Shown here one piece after another: positions 46,001 through 54,469 of a DNA stretch of 64,000 bases (positions are counted from its first letter, which is position 1; each line of letters begins with the position of its first letter). A model generated the notes under the pieces. The model saw nothing but the letters and a program-made list of their open reading frames with translations, had not been told where the DNA came from and ran no database searches. A program made the position numbers and the translations under genes. Source of the DNA: Lachnoanaerobaculum gingivalis. Its GTDB lineage: Bacteria > Bacillota > Clostridia > Lachnospirales > Lachnospiraceae. The DNA lies in contig NZ_RRCO01000002.1 in assembly GCF_003862475.1 (NCBI RefSeq), positions 434,001 to 498,000 on the forward strand, written 5' to 3'.

Positions 46001-46434
46001 CCGCCACCATCTTTTCCCGGTGTAGGATCAAAATAATAGCAATATCCGTCTACCCACTGCCATCCGGTAAGCATTCCTCCACCTGTTGCAGGATCAGGAT
46101 TGAAAAAATACCATTTGCCTTCCGGATTTTTATACCATCCGGTATGCATATGTCCGGATACACCATCCTTGTCAGAGTCAAAATAATAATCTACTCCATT
46201 TATATTTTGCCATCCGGTCTTCATATCTCCCGTTTCAGGATCAAGATAATACCATCCTGAAGAAGTTTCAACCCAGCCCTTATGGACTTCATTCTTTTCA
46301 TTATAAAATTTCCAGGTATCACCTGATAATTCCCACTTCCCCTTTGTAACATCCCCTTGGCTTGGAAATGTATTCACAAATGCTAATGTAGAAGCAAACA
46401 TCAATGTAGCTATTCTATTGAATGTTCTTTTCAC
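40030..46434 (-). CDS. Giant surface protein: wall-binding repeats, four FMN-binding domains, Ig-like and Tp47-like modules
   Basis: 2134 residues with GTG start after GGGGG. In order: signal peptide (1-27); choline-binding-type repeats (about 31-170: SGWYYLDPETGDMKTGW and similar); Ser/Gly linker; five 15-residue Pro/Glu repeats (about 235-309); then two nearly identical 500-residue blocks (about 315-808 and 815-1308), each with an FMN-binding domain ending DAVSGATETAQGH (Thr near 398 and 898), and Ig-like strands. A third FMN-binding domain has DAVTGATLSS (near 1493), then a region like Treponema Tp47 (GTADFPYSYFYLRELLAI, DSVSSSN), and a fourth has DSISGATVSS (near 2045). Established: ApbE links FMN to the Thr/Ser of the [ST]GA[TS] motif. 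Inference: a wall-held flavoprotein for electron transfer outside the cell. No LPXTG anchor. Confidence 0.85.
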   Translation of the reverse strand: MKRTFNRIATLMFASTLAFVNTFPSQGDVTKGKWELSGDTWKFYNEKNEVHKGWVETSSGWYYLDPETGDMKTGWQNINGVDYYFDSDKDGVSGHMHTGWYKNPEGKWYFFNPDPATGGGMLTGWQWVDGYCYYFDPTPGKDGGGMVVGKTTPDGFKINENGQWTDDSGKVQYIAGKGFSTSNSGTTGGGSNTSTDTSKASKSRREKSSGQRRSHGGSGSGGSSGGAGQSSNPNEKPKTPENKEESKPSEKPKAPENKEESKPSEKPKSPENKEESKPSEKPKAPENKEESKPSEKPKAPENKEESKPSESKNALTDGEWYGTATWSRYKLQRGSNIVKVTIKDGKIEKVDSVVYTDDDKIAGSYERKRDYLLEKFKGLENVDGIKKQLSERKGEIFDAVSGATETAQGHVSAVENALERSKKFKKDQKVQRIDYIEFKTRPDSVATGQSLDLSKTVLKLHLKGGEVKEITPAEFEEYGIVTDPLHGSALPSLLEFVHVHFKNADSLIDIQSEIQVRKKLGKKYPDKIVISYESGETKDITLSKDEYRYTVEAKGKIKEMTIYSGEEELGKAKYDRDLSQWRFNMKEIAHPGYDAWGYDVYAVIVDVSKDTSEIASFALETKLIKKNYYVGDSLEIGGLEINAVTKNGNNKAYVGWEACKTGGFTSDPDNGYVFTSADIGEKTITIKKSIGGQTVEKTFTVNVSDPKKQAPAKIELYAGEKKLTTVNVDFNKFREAQGYLKIFNVEIPKEYENWTKDTFSVKAYNEDGVLLESKVGKKYSVLTVDFANYRAFHESGGYVWLGFKFVETAASQSEYVDGEWYGTATWSRYKLQRGSNIVKVTIKDGKIEKVDSVVYTDDDKIAGSYERKRDYLLEKFKGLENVDGIKKQLSERKGEIFDAVSGATETAQGHVSAVENALERSKKFKKDQKVQRIDYIEFKTRPDSVATGQSLDLSKTVLKLHLKGGEVKEITPAEFEEYGIVTDPLHGSALPSLLEFVHVHFKNADSLIDIQSEIQVRKKLGKKYPDKIVISYESGETKDITLSKDEYRYTVEAKGKIKEMTIYSGEEELGKAKYDRDLSQWRFNMKEIAHPGYDAWGYDVYAVIVDVSKDTSEIASFALETKLIKKNYYVGDSLEIGGLEINAVTKNGNNKAFVGWEACKTGGFTSDPDNGYVFTSADIGEKTITIKKSIGGQTVEKTFTVNVSDPKKQAPAKIELYAGDKKLTTVNVDFNKFREAQGYLKIFNVEIPKEYENWNKDTFTVKAYNEDGVLLGTKVGKKYSVLTVDFANYRAFHESGGYVWIGFKFVETPQKEQVLPAAVELYDKQELIYNKTGITKQEFEGSNAHLVLDVTIPKKYENKWNEDTFTVKVLDSNGIQLNYSLTKSDNILNIKLVDYHSPQFGNGSIGLRFKYEGGESEAETIKTAKGEAQMETFFYKAKVLVTYNEKTGKIIKVEDDGTDPGNTHNRVFWNMSLGMFDKLVGKTKDSVDTVDAVTGATLSSNAIKNAVKDAFPKPPVSEETNMDKLDLVVDGETHTYYYKKYDPKNTNMTFIVNGKDVTNKANLVRNPYVPKVYYYVEDDQKLTGNLYGTADFPYSYFYLRELLAIRSAPTFGGDPTIGQEPTPLQTMSFGGRYDSVSSSNIENYGKFATAAYTDKTKTGYKIKGVKTPVQVDADLYAKVKLLAAVGAENHTALIPAITSMTAPDSVTGISREVTKTELPTYKVINYDSTISEMKASENTPEINANPSDVRVSLTDQSEYGNYQINLEGLPEEIKADKNVLGVTFEAGSSKRNAKVFGLSHVDNIIADGELAFSVEMGKYGGNLAHKRFASLPGDKIYKITYLLSDHKKFEIDGLELYIPKRLRSSHIPAIASKTEFSAENGADVTFDMRKMPYEGYEIGDLYFGSKDNTKKLVEGSDYIFDKTNETLSIKSTENTGMGEYTVILKDANKKDGYCSTSFKFELGEAKEKEEGQDNIVKDVVENVTMFGYYASLRVTFNKKTRVIVSVEDNETSPGANAGFWSNALRMLPNFAGKKASEIDSVDSISGATVSSVAIKKAVKKAFADQSGFRMANKDMAAQQRLATDSNATKPVEHQKNDAENDREDLTISPNHAGRKGIMKNKILGLYDPKKLIVK
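42511..43989 (-). repeat. Second copy of a 1.5-kb internal direct duplication
   Basis: This stretch matches 44011-45489 at an exact offset of 1500 bases, with only scattered single-base differences, and keeps the reading frame (500 codons). In the protein it is the C-terminal copy (about 815-1308). The very high identity points to recent duplication or ongoing gene conversion. Confidence 0.9.
44011..45489 (-). repeat. First copy of a 1.5-kb internal direct duplication
   Basis: Partner of 42511-43989 at an offset of exactly 1500 bases. It encodes residues about 315-808, with one FMN-binding domain plus Ig-like modules. Differences between the copies are mostly silent third-base changes, with a few conservative ones (for example a Tyr/Phe in NNKAYVGW). 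Confidence 0.9.
45506..45730 (-). repeat. Five 45-bp tandem repeats encoding a Pro/Glu/Lys wall-spanning stalk
   Basis: The phrase TCGCTTGGCT recurs at 45506, 45551, 45596, 45641 and 45686, a strict 45-base period. Each unit encodes 15 residues of the type KPKAPENKEESKPSE. Such stalks carry surface domains through the wall. It is coding repeat, not a CRISPR. Confidence 0.92.
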
Positions 46435-46632
46435 AAAATAAGTACCCCCTCTAGTATAAGTGTAGTAACATCTAATATTATATGGAATGAAAAATAATCT
46501 TAGTAAACTATACTTTTAATGCCTCCTTTCTAAAGACAATCAATTTGATATTCGTTTCCAAATTATTTTCTGTAAATTTATGCATTGATGATAATTACTT
46601 AAATTAGTAAGTATAACCTAACCCAAAGATGT

Positions 46633-46655
46633 AAAAAAAGAGCTTTCAAACTCTT
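46633..46655 (-). terminator. Possible terminator in the leader of the giant gene
   Basis: The stem AAGAG/CTCTT with an 8-base loop is followed on the minus strand by seven T. It lies about 200 bases upstream of the giant gene. With an extended -10 (TGATAGAAT, 46751-46756) further upstream, it could bound a small RNA or act as an attenuator. The stem is short. The rest of the 610-base gap 46435-47044 is AT-rich; it also holds an 8-bp inverted repeat (46851-46858 with 46868-46875) and the rqcH promoter. Confidence 0.4.
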
Positions 46656-46965
46656 AGTACAGACTTATTTGGCATTTCGCTTATATTTTCAGACAATAAT
46701 AAATAAGAATATATATTGATATGTGTATTTTTTCATCCATTATGTTTGTTATTCTATCATAGTGCATATAAATAATAAAGGAATTTTGTGTTTTTTATTA
46801 ATACATGCAATATTTCTACATCAGTATAAATTCTGTAATATCCTAAAATAACTTTGTTCAAGTTTTTAACAAAGTGATGAAAATTACATTCAATATTTTG
46901 TTGCATAATTATTATTAAAACATAATATCTATAAATTTTAGTTTCATTTATTTCTCTAAATAATG

Positions 46966-46994
46966 CAGTATATATAGATATACTGTGGTATAAT
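46966..46994 (+). promoter_or_regulatory. rqcH promoter with an operator-like palindrome
   Basis: A perfect TATAAT (46989-46994) has no good -35; in its place lies a perfect 8-bp inverted repeat CAGTATAT-atag-ATATACTG (46966-46985). A repressor or activator bound there would cover the -35 region. The leader to rqcH would be about 45 bases. Confidence 0.5.
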
Positions 46995-47044
46995 GTATTT
47001 TTAAAATTACTATTAAGATTTAAGTTTAGGATAGAGGTAATAAA

Positions 47045-48787
47045 ATGGCTTTTGACGGCATAGTAATATCAAATTTATCATATGAACTAAATACAAAGCT
47101 TGTAGGCGGCAGAATTTCAAAAATTTCCATGCCTGAAGAAAACGAACTTATTTTTACAGTTAAAAATAATGCAAAAACTTATAGACTTTTGGTATCTGCA
47201 AGTGCTTCACTTCCACTTGTATACCTTACGGATGTAAATAAACCCGCTCCCAAAGTTGCTCCGGCATTTTTAATGCTTCTTAGAAAATACATTGGAACGG
47301 CAAAAATAACCGATATATTCCAAATGGACCTGGAAAGAATATTATGTTTTGAACTTGAGCATTTAAATGAACTTGGCGATATCAGTCACAAAAAAATGTA
47401 TGTGGAGATAATGGGAAAGCACTCAAACATAATATTTACCGATGAAAATAATAAAATAATTGATTCTATCAAGCGAATCTCCGCAAATATGAGTTCTTTA
47501 AGAGAAGTACTTCCGGGAAGGGAATATTTCCTGCCTGATGAATTAAAGAAAAAAGATTTATTAAATACGGAACTTGAGGAGTTTACAGAGATTTTAAAAT
47601 CAAAGGAGTATGCCCTGTCAAAGTCAATATATATGAACTTTGCAGGTATCAGTCCGCTTATAGCTGAGGAAATAGTTTTAAGAGCTTCCCTTTCCTCTCA
47701 AGCTCCTTCAACATCTCTTAGTGAACTTGAGTATACTCATCTTTTTCATACAATAAAGAATTTACTTGAAGATATAAGTTCTCACAACTTCTCACCTAAT
47801 ATTGTATACAGAAAAGAAGAAGCTCTTGAGTTTTCTTCTGTTGAACTTTTCTCGTATAACAGTGAGGAATATAAAAAAGAATCCTATGATTCTGTAAGCA
47901 AGATGTTATATGATTTCTACTCTTCCAGAGAAGCCTTTGTACTTAACAGGCAAAAGAGTTCGGATCTGCGCCGTATTGTAAATACCGCACTTGAAAGAGC
48001 AAGTAAAAAGTATGATTTACAGGAAAAGCAACTTCAAGATGCTGATAAAAAGGATATTTACAGAGTATACGGAGACCTTTTAAATACTTACGGGTACAGC
48101 CTTAAAGGAGGAGAGAGTTCCTTTACCACAGAGAACTTCTATGATGATAATAAGGAAATAACCATACCTCTTGATAAGAACAAATCCGCAAAAGAAAATG
48201 CAAAGAAATATTATGATAAATATGCAAAACTTAGCAGAACTACAAAGGCACTCAGCGAAGAGATTTTAAATACAAAAAATGATATTGAGCATTTACTCTC
48301 CATACAGACTGCACTTGACGTTTCAAGTGATGATGAGAGTCTTTCTCAGATTCGTCAGGAGCTTGTGGACTTCGGATATATTAAAAAACATTCTTCGGGT
48401 AAACAAAAAAAGAGTACATCTCATCCATATCACTATATTTCGACTGACGGTTATGATATATATGTGGGTAAAAATAATTATCAGAATGAGGAGCTTACCT
48501 TTAAAGTCGCTACCGGAAATGACTGGTGGTTTCATGCCAAGGGAATACCGGGTTCACATGTCATTTTAAAAGCAAACAATGAAGAAGATTTGCCTGACAG
48601 AGCATATGAAGAAGCCGCCGCACTGGCTGCCTTCTATTCAAAGGCAAAAGATTCCGAGAAGGTTGAAGTTGACTACATACAAAAGAAAAACATAAAAAAA
48701 GTTGCAGGTGCCGCTCCCGGCTTTGTTATCTACCATTCCAACTGGTCAATGGTAGCTACACCAAGGGCGGATCTACAACAAAAATAA
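47045..48787 (+). CDS. rqcH: Ribosome quality control protein RqcH (Rqc2/NEMF homologue, FbpA family)
   Basis: RqcH binds stalled 50S subunits and adds C-terminal alanine tails to the blocked peptide as a degradation mark. The 580-residue protein has the N-terminal NFACT-N domain (MAFDGIVISNLSYELNTKL, VGGRISKI), a long helical/coiled-coil middle (SSDLRRIVNTALERASKKY and following), and the C-terminal NFACT-R domain with GNDWWFHAKGIPGSHVIL. The family was first named fibronectin-binding protein, but it is cytoplasmic. GAGGTAATAAA precedes the ATG. It is a single plus-strand gene facing mgtA. Confidence 0.94.
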   Translation: MAFDGIVISNLSYELNTKLVGGRISKISMPEENELIFTVKNNAKTYRLLVSASASLPLVYLTDVNKPAPKVAPAFLMLLRKYIGTAKITDIFQMDLERILCFELEHLNELGDISHKKMYVEIMGKHSNIIFTDENNKIIDSIKRISANMSSLREVLPGREYFLPDELKKKDLLNTELEEFTEILKSKEYALSKSIYMNFAGISPLIAEEIVLRASLSSQAPSTSLSELEYTHLFHTIKNLLEDISSHNFSPNIVYRKEEALEFSSVELFSYNSEEYKKESYDSVSKMLYDFYSSREAFVLNRQKSSDLRRIVNTALERASKKYDLQEKQLQDADKKDIYRVYGDLLNTYGYSLKGGESSFTTENFYDDNKEITIPLDKNKSAKENAKKYYDKYAKLSRTTKALSEEILNTKNDIEHLLSIQTALDVSSDDESLSQIRQELVDFGYIKKHSSGKQKKSTSHPYHYISTDGYDIYVGKNNYQNEELTFKVATGNDWWFHAKGIPGSHVILKANNEEDLPDRAYEEAAALAAFYSKAKDSEKVEVDYIQKKNIKKVAGAAPGFVIYHSNWSMVATPRADLQQK

Positions 48788-48792
48788 TTTAT

Positions 48793-48849
48793 AAGGGCTT
48801 TGTTCACTGTTACAACCACTCTTTGTGATAGTGAATATAAGCCTTTTTT
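48793..48849 (+). terminator. Possible rqcH terminator overlapping the end of mgtA
   Basis: AAGGGCTT (48793-48800) and TTCACT (48803-48808) can pair with AGTGAA (48830-48835) and AAGCCT (48839-48844), followed by TTTTT on the plus strand. Part of the stem is the end of the mgtA coding sequence. Confidence 0.45.
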
Positions 48850-51503
48850 ACTGCTGTTACAAGTATCATGTATACCAATACACATGGTAAAAGGAATAAA
48901 AAGAATGATAAAGGCAATGATGAAAATCCCAGTACTTTTCCAAGCAGTGTAAACGGAATAATTGTAATAAAAATTATTCCGAAGAAATTCAGTAATGTAA
49001 GCTGTGTGGAGGCTCGACTTTGTATAAAAGGCAACTTCATTGTACGAATCATATGTATAACCAATGACTGACTCCACATAGACTCTACAAACCATCCTGC
49101 CTGAAACATTGCAACATAAGAGGCTCTTATCATATTAAGTTCATCACCGGTAAAATGACTTGCAAGATTATTATATGTTACTCCATGGCTTACAAAATGC
49201 GGACAGAAAACAAAATACATAAATGCAAATGTCGCAAAGTCAAAGATTGAGCTTGTAGGCCCTATCCATACCATGAATTTACCTATACTTGAAGCGTCCC
49301 ATTTTTTCGGTAACTTAATAAATTCTTCATCAACATTATCCCATGGAATAGCACTGCAACATGAGTCATAAATCAAATTCAACAAAATAAGATGCATACT
49401 TTCCATAGGCAAGAAAGGCAAAAGTGCACTGGCACCCAAAACCGAGAACATATTTCCGAAGTTTGATGATGCCGTCATCTTAATGTACTTTATCATGTTT
49501 GCAAATGTCTTTCGTCCCTCTATGATTCCGGACTCTAAAACCATAAGATCCTTTTCAAGAAGTATAATATCTGCAGACTCCTTTGCCACATCCACAGCCG
49601 TATCCACAGAAATTCCGATATCAGCAGCCTTCATTGCCGCCGCGTCATTTATTCCGTCACCCATAAAGCCTACAGTATGTCCGATTTCTCTAAGTACCGA
49701 TACCACTCTTGATTTCTGGCTTGGAGTAAGCTTGGCAAATACATCTGTTATCTCTGCCGTTTTCTTAAGTTCTTCATCGTCCATCTTTTCAATATCACTG
49801 CCAAGCAGCATGTTTCTTACCTCAAGACCGACCTGCTTACATATTGTTTTTGTAACTTTTTCATTATCACCTGTAAGGATTTTCGTTCTGACACCATGTT
49901 CTTTCAGTGCTTTTATGGCATTTGCGGCCGACTCCTTAGGCGGATCAAGAAATGCCAGATATCCCATAAGAATCATTTCAGATTCATCTTCAACATTACA
50001 ACTTTGCTTTTTTATATCTTTTCTGGCAATTGCAAGCACTCTGAATCCTTTTTCATTAAGTATATCTGCTGTTTCCAGAATTCTTTGTCTGAAGTCATTT
50101 GTTATAGGCTGAACGTTTCCGTTGTATTCCACAAAAGAACATATAGAAAGCATTTCTTCAAATGCTCCCTTTGTAACCATTTTTATAGTACCTGCATTAT
50201 TTTGTACTACTGTAGTTAATCTTCTTCTATTAAAGTCAAAAGGTATCTCATCGATTTTTTTATAGTTTTCCGATAAATCAAGAAGTTGTGAGTCTTTTTC
50301 CTCTTCTTCCTCAGTCTTTTGAATTATGGCAAGGTCCATAAGATTCTTATAACCTGTCTGAAAATAGCTGTTAAGATATCCGTATCTGAGTACTCTTGAA
50401 TCCTCATCTCCCTTTATATTCAAATGATACTCAAGTACTACTCTGTCCTGAGTCAATGTTCCTGTTTTGTCTGTACACAGTATATCCATAGCTCCGAAGT
50501 TTTGTATAGAATTCAGATTCTTTACAATAGTCTTCTTTTTACTCATTGATACAGCACCTTTTGCAAGGCAACTTGTTACAATCATAGGAAGCATTTCAGG
50601 TGTCAATCCTACTGCAACCGATATGGCAAATAAAAATGCCGATATCCAATTTCCCTTTGTTACTCCGTTGATAACAAAGACTAAGGGTACCATTACAAGC
50701 ATAAACCTGATAAGCACCCATGAAACAGCATTAACTCCCTTTGTAAAGTTTGTTTCCACAGACTCACCGGATATTGCCAAAGTCATTGATCCGAAAAGCG
50801 TATTGTCTCCTACCGCTATAACAACTGCAGTGGCACTTCCCGATATAACACTGCTTCCCATAAAAGCTATATTTGTATATTCTGTGATATTGTCCTTCTT
50901 TTCACAGACCGTGGCAAGCTTTTCTATAGGTTCGCTCTCACCGCTTAAGCTTGATTGACTGACAAAAAGGTCCTTTGCCTCTATTATCCTTACATCGGCA
51001 GGAATCATGTCTCCTGCCGAAAGATAAACTATATCACCTACTACAGCTTCATCCAAAGGAATTTCTATATGATTTTTATTCTTTCTTGTCACGGTACATG
51101 TAGTTTTAATCATAGCAAGCAGCTTCTCTGCGGCATCACCGCTTCTGCCCTCCTGAATAAACCTGAGTACACCTGACACAAATACCATTGTTAAAATAAT
51201 AATTACGGTAATAGGGTTAAAATCCTTTTTTGTATTTCCGAACATATGCAGTATCGGAAATATAATATCCGTTACTGTAGATACAACAGCTAAACAAATA
51301 AGTACGACTGTAAAAGGATTTATAAAAGCTTCCTCAAGCTTTTTTGCAAGTGACTTTTTCTTTTCCTTTTTTACCTTATTTGCTCCATACTTCTCCCTGT
51401 TTTTTTGAACAGCTTCTTCACTTAGTCCTGTTAAATCCATACCAAGGTAGGATTTTATATCCTCAAGCGAGTTGGTTGCCATGTAATCTATATTTTTATT
51501 CAT
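48810..51503 (-). CDS. mgtA: Magnesium-translocating P-type ATPase (MgtA/MgtB type)
   Basis: This 897-residue P-type ATPase of the P3B class imports Mg2+. It has the phosphorylation motif [14 protein letters not shown] (Asp near residue 344), the TGE-type segment [12 protein letters not shown], the hinge [19 protein letters not shown], and about ten membrane segments. At 897 residues it has the normal length. It is the last gene after der-plsY-gpsA, one base after gpsA, with a weak GGGGATG site; an Mg2+ transporter in a lipid operon is unusual. An MgtC-like gene lies at 57658. Confidence 0.92.
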   Translation of the reverse strand: MNKNIDYMATNSLEDIKSYLGMDLTGLSEEAVQKNREKYGANKVKKEKKKSLAKKLEEAFINPFTVVLICLAVVSTVTDIIFPILHMFGNTKKDFNPITVIIILTMVFVSGVLRFIQEGRSGDAAEKLLAMIKTTCTVTRKNKNHIEIPLDEAVVGDIVYLSAGDMIPADVRIIEAKDLFVSQSSLSGESEPIEKLATVCEKKDNITEYTNIAFMGSSVISGSATAVVIAVGDNTLFGSMTLAISGESVETNFTKGVNAVSWVLIRFMLVMVPLVFVINGVTKGNWISAFLFAISVAVGLTPEMLPMIVTSCLAKGAVSMSKKKTIVKNLNSIQNFGAMDILCTDKTGTLTQDRVVLEYHLNIKGDEDSRVLRYGYLNSYFQTGYKNLMDLAIIQKTEEEEEKDSQLLDLSENYKKIDEIPFDFNRRRLTTVVQNNAGTIKMVTKGAFEEMLSICSFVEYNGNVQPITNDFRQRILETADILNEKGFRVLAIARKDIKKQSCNVEDESEMILMGYLAFLDPPKESAANAIKALKEHGVRTKILTGDNEKVTKTICKQVGLEVRNMLLGSDIEKMDDEELKKTAEITDVFAKLTPSQKSRVVSVLREIGHTVGFMGDGINDAAAMKAADIGISVDTAVDVAKESADIILLEKDLMVLESGIIEGRKTFANMIKYIKMTASSNFGNMFSVLGASALLPFLPMESMHLILLNLIYDSCCSAIPWDNVDEEFIKLPKKWDASSIGKFMVWIGPTSSIFDFATFAFMYFVFCPHFVSHGVTYNNLASHFTGDELNMIRASYVAMFQAGWFVESMWSQSLVIHMIRTMKLPFIQSRASTQLTLLNFFGIIFITIIPFTLLGKVLGFSSLPLSFFLFLLPCVLVYMILVTAVKKAYIHYHKEWL

Positions 51504-51504
51504 C

Positions 51505-52503
51505 TTACATCCCCGTGATACTCTCCGATATCCTGTCTCTAAGCATCAGTGCATCCACCGCCTGCTTAGGATCCTTATTTTCAAAAAGTACGGCATTTAC
51601 CTCATCAACAATAGGCATACAGATATTGTATTTATCTGCCAAAGCCTTGGCGGCTTTGGCAGAATATACACCTTCCACCACCATTGCCACTTCTTTCATA
51701 GCTTCTTCCATAGTCATTCCCTGTCCCATGAGCATACCGGCTTTTCTGTTTCTGCTGTGCTTACTTGCACAGGTAACTATCAAATCACCGATACCCGAAA
51801 GACCGTAAAATGTCTCTATTCTTGCTCCCATAGCTGTACCGAGTCTGCTTATTTCAACAATTCCTCTGGTAATAAGAGCAGCCTTGGCATTGTCCCCATA
51901 GCCAAGTCCGTCTGAGATACCTGCCGCCAAAGCTATAACATTTTTTAGCGAACCGCCAAGCTCAATACCAAGCATATCTGTAGAAGTATATACTCTGAAT
52001 ACCGGACTCATAAATACCGACTGAATCAGCTCGGCAGTCTTTAAATCATTGGCTCCGGCTACACATGTAGTAGGCAGAAGTCTTACCACCTCTTCCGCAT
52101 GACTCGGGCCTGAGAGTACCGCAACATTTGCATTCTTTATTTCATCCAAAATCTGCTCTGTAAGTATTTCAAGAGTATTTTCTTCAATACCCTTTGCAAC
52201 ATTTACAATAATTTGTCCTTCTTCATAAAACGGTGCCATTCTTTTTGCAGTACTTCTTGTAAAAATTGAAGGTACTGAAAGCACACAAATCTTGGAGCCT
52301 TCCATGGCAACTTCCAAATCCGTTTCAAATCTGATAGCTTCATCAAATACAACACCCGGAAGATTTTTATGTGTACGTTTTTCTCTAAGTTCCTTTATCT
52401 CGCTTTCAATTGCGGACCATACCTTTATACTATGCCCGTTATCAAATAGGAGTCTTGCAAGTGCCATACCCCAAGTACCTGAACCAATAACTGAAATATT
52501 CAT
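51505..52503 (-). CDS. gpsA: Glycerol-3-phosphate dehydrogenase [NAD(P)+]
   Basis: GpsA makes sn-glycerol-3-phosphate from dihydroxyacetone phosphate for phospholipids. N-terminal NAD motif [17 protein letters not shown], the [11 protein letters not shown] segment, and the catalytic region [30 protein letters not shown] with the conserved Lys are present. A GTG at 52509 overlaps its ribosome site, while the ATG at 52503 is 7 bases after AGG; I start there (332 residues). It follows plsY directly, the enzyme that uses its product. Confidence 0.95.
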   Translation of the reverse strand: MNISVIGSGTWGMALARLLFDNGHSIKVWSAIESEIKELREKRTHKNLPGVVFDEAIRFETDLEVAMEGSKICVLSVPSIFTRSTAKRMAPFYEEGQIIVNVAKGIEENTLEILTEQILDEIKNANVAVLSGPSHAEEVVRLLPTTCVAGANDLKTAELIQSVFMSPVFRVYTSTDMLGIELGGSLKNVIALAAGISDGLGYGDNAKAALITRGIVEISRLGTAMGARIETFYGLSGIGDLIVTCASKHSRNRKAGMLMGQGMTMEEAMKEVAMVVEGVYSAKAAKALADKYNICMPIVDEVNAVLFENKDPKQAVDALMLRDRISESITGM

Positions 52504-52505
52504 TT

Positions 52506-53138
52506 TCACACCTTTTTCCCTATTTTATTCTCAGTACCGTTTAAAAGTCTCTTTATATTTGCCCTATGCATAAATATTGATAAAAATCCTATAATCACCA
52601 CCAAAAGCCTAAACTCCATCGTTGAGCTTCCGTCTGTAAAACCATAATCAGTCTTTACGAACATATGTGACATACCGATAAAAATAATCATTACAACCAT
52701 AGATGCAAGTGATACATATCTTGTTACAGCAACTATCAAGATAAATACAGCCAGACAAACAAAAGCAATTCTATAATCAAGAGCCATTATTATACCTGCT
52801 GTTGAAGCAACTCCCTTTCCGCCCTTAAATCCTAGATAGAACGGGAAGTTGTGACCAAGTACCACACCAAGCCCTATATAAAGCATATATACATAGCTGA
52901 GGCTTACATTATCCCTGAAAATAAATCTTACTACCAAACATGGTATCAAAGATTTACAAAAATCTCCTAAAAAAACTATAAGTCCTGCCTTTGGACCAAG
53001 TACTCTAAGAGTATTTGTTGCACCGGCATTTCCCGAACCGTAATTTCTTATATCCATCTTATTGAGTTTTCCGAATATATATCCGGTCTCTATATTTCCG
53101 ATAGCATAACCTATTATTAAAAGAAGAATTCTAAGCAT
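52506..53138 (-). CDS. plsY: Glycerol-3-phosphate acyltransferase PlsY
   Basis: PlsY is an integral membrane acyltransferase that moves acyl groups from acyl-phosphate to glycerol-3-P. The 210-residue protein has the family start GNIETGYIFGKLNKMDIRNYGSGNAGATNTLR (motif 1), LGHNFPFYLGFKGGKGVAST (motif 2), and five or more membrane segments. Its ATG overlaps the der stop (ATAATG), so translation is coupled. It feeds the same pathway as gpsA. Confidence 0.95.
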   Translation of the reverse strand: MLRILLLIIGYAIGNIETGYIFGKLNKMDIRNYGSGNAGATNTLRVLGPKAGLIVFLGDFCKSLIPCLVVRFIFRDNVSLSYVYMLYIGLGVVLGHNFPFYLGFKGGKGVASTAGIIMALDYRIAFVCLAVFILIVAVTRYVSLASMVVMIIFIGMSHMFVKTDYGFTDGSSTMEFRLLVVIIGFLSIFMHRANIKRLLNGTENKIGKKV

Positions 53139-54469
53139 TATTTGGCATCCTCTCCTCTTTCTCTGATAATAAATCTTATAGATGTACCCTTAAATCCAAA
53201 GGCCTCTCTAATCTTATTCTCCAAATATCTTTGATATGAGAAATGCATAAGTTGTTTTATATTAACGAAAATAACAAATGTAGGAGGCTTTACCGCTACC
53301 TGTGTGGCATAGAATATCTTAAGTCTCTTACCCTTATCTGACGGCGGCTGCTGCATTACCGTAGCTTCTGAGATTATCTCATTTAAAACACCTGTCTGTA
53401 TTCTGAGAGTCTGATTCTCTCTGACAATATCTATCATCTCAAAGAGCTTTTGAAGTCTCTGACCGCTTAATGCAGATATAAATACAAACTCCGCATACGG
53501 CATAAAAGAAAGTATTCTCTTTATATCATTTGTGTACTCATAAATAGTCTTATTATCCTTTTCAATAAGATCCCATTTATTTACAGCAACAATAATGCCC
53601 TTACCCTTGTCATGTGCAATACCTGCAATCTTTGCATCCTGTTCTGTAACACCCTCATTGGCATCAATGACAAGTATTACAACATCCGCTCTGTCTACAG
53701 CTGTTACGGTTCTGATTATAGAATATCTTTCAATATCCTCTTTTACCTTTGATTTTCTTCTAAGACCTGCAGTATCAATAAAAACATACTCCTGTTTATT
53801 ATTTACAACCACAGTATCTATAGCATCTCTTGTAGTACCTGCAATATCAGATACAATAACTCTGTTTTGACCTGTAAGCCTGTTTATAATAGATGATTTA
53901 CCTACATTTGGCTTTCCGACTATGGCAATTCTCGGTCTGTCATCATCCTCATCATCTTCAGTGTTCACATTCTTAAAATGTGCCGCTACAGCCTCAAGTA
54001 AATCACCTATTCCAAGTCTTGATGCGGCTGATACCGGTATAGGATCTCCTATTCCAAGATTATAAAACTCATATACATCATTTCCAAATTTAGCCATTGA
54101 GTCAACCTTATTTACGGCAAGTACAACCGGCTTTCTTGATTTTCTTAGCATATCACAAACTTTGGAATCAGAATCCACCAGTCCTTGACGTACATCAGTA
54201 ATAAAGACTATAACATCAGCTGTCTCTATAGCTATCTCAGCCTGTTCTCTCATCTGTGAAAGTATAATATCGCTGCTGTCCGGCTCTATACCTCCTGTAT
54301 CTATAAGTGTAAAATTCATATTTAGCCATGTACAATCGGCATATATTCTGTCTCTTGTCACTCCCGGGGTATCCTTTACTATCGAAATAGGCTCCCCTGC
54401 TATGGCGTTAAACAATGTAGACTTTCCTACATTCGGCCTGCCTATAATGGCAACTACAGGTTTACTCAT
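53138..54469 (-). CDS. der: Ribosome-assembly GTPase Der (EngA)
   Basis: Der is a tandem GTPase needed to mature the 50S subunit. Two G domains are clear: GRPNVGKST near the start and GKPNVGKSS near residue 180, each with DTGG or DTAG and NKVD or NKWD motifs, followed by the C-terminal KH-like domain. The frame extends to 54502, but the ATG at 54469 is 6 bases after AGGAG and gives [12 protein letters not shown], 443 residues. It overlaps the end of the DUF512 gene by 8 bases. Confidence 0.96.
   Translation of the reverse strand: MSKPVVAIIGRPNVGKSTLFNAIAGEPISIVKDTPGVTRDRIYADCTWLNMNFTLIDTGGIEPDSSDIILSQMREQAEIAIETADVIVFITDVRQGLVDSDSKVCDMLRKSRKPVVLAVNKVDSMAKFGNDVYEFYNLGIGDPIPVSAASRLGIGDLLEAVAAHFKNVNTEDDEDDDRPRIAIVGKPNVGKSSIINRLTGQNRVIVSDIAGTTRDAIDTVVVNNKQEYVFIDTAGLRRKSKVKEDIERYSIIRTVTAVDRADVVILVIDANEGVTEQDAKIAGIAHDKGKGIIVAVNKWDLIEKDNKTIYEYTNDIKRILSFMPYAEFVFISALSGQRLQKLFEMIDIVRENQTLRIQTGVLNEIISEATVMQQPPSDKGKRLKIFYATQVAVKPPTFVIFVNIKQLMHFSYQRYLENKIREAFGFKGTSIRFIIRERGEDAK

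Noticed and set aside
45423-46031. 202-residue frame on the same strand inside the giant gene
   Set aside because: It is an out-of-frame reading of the 45-bp repeats and linker; its repeats simply mirror the true frame, and no ribosome site precedes it.
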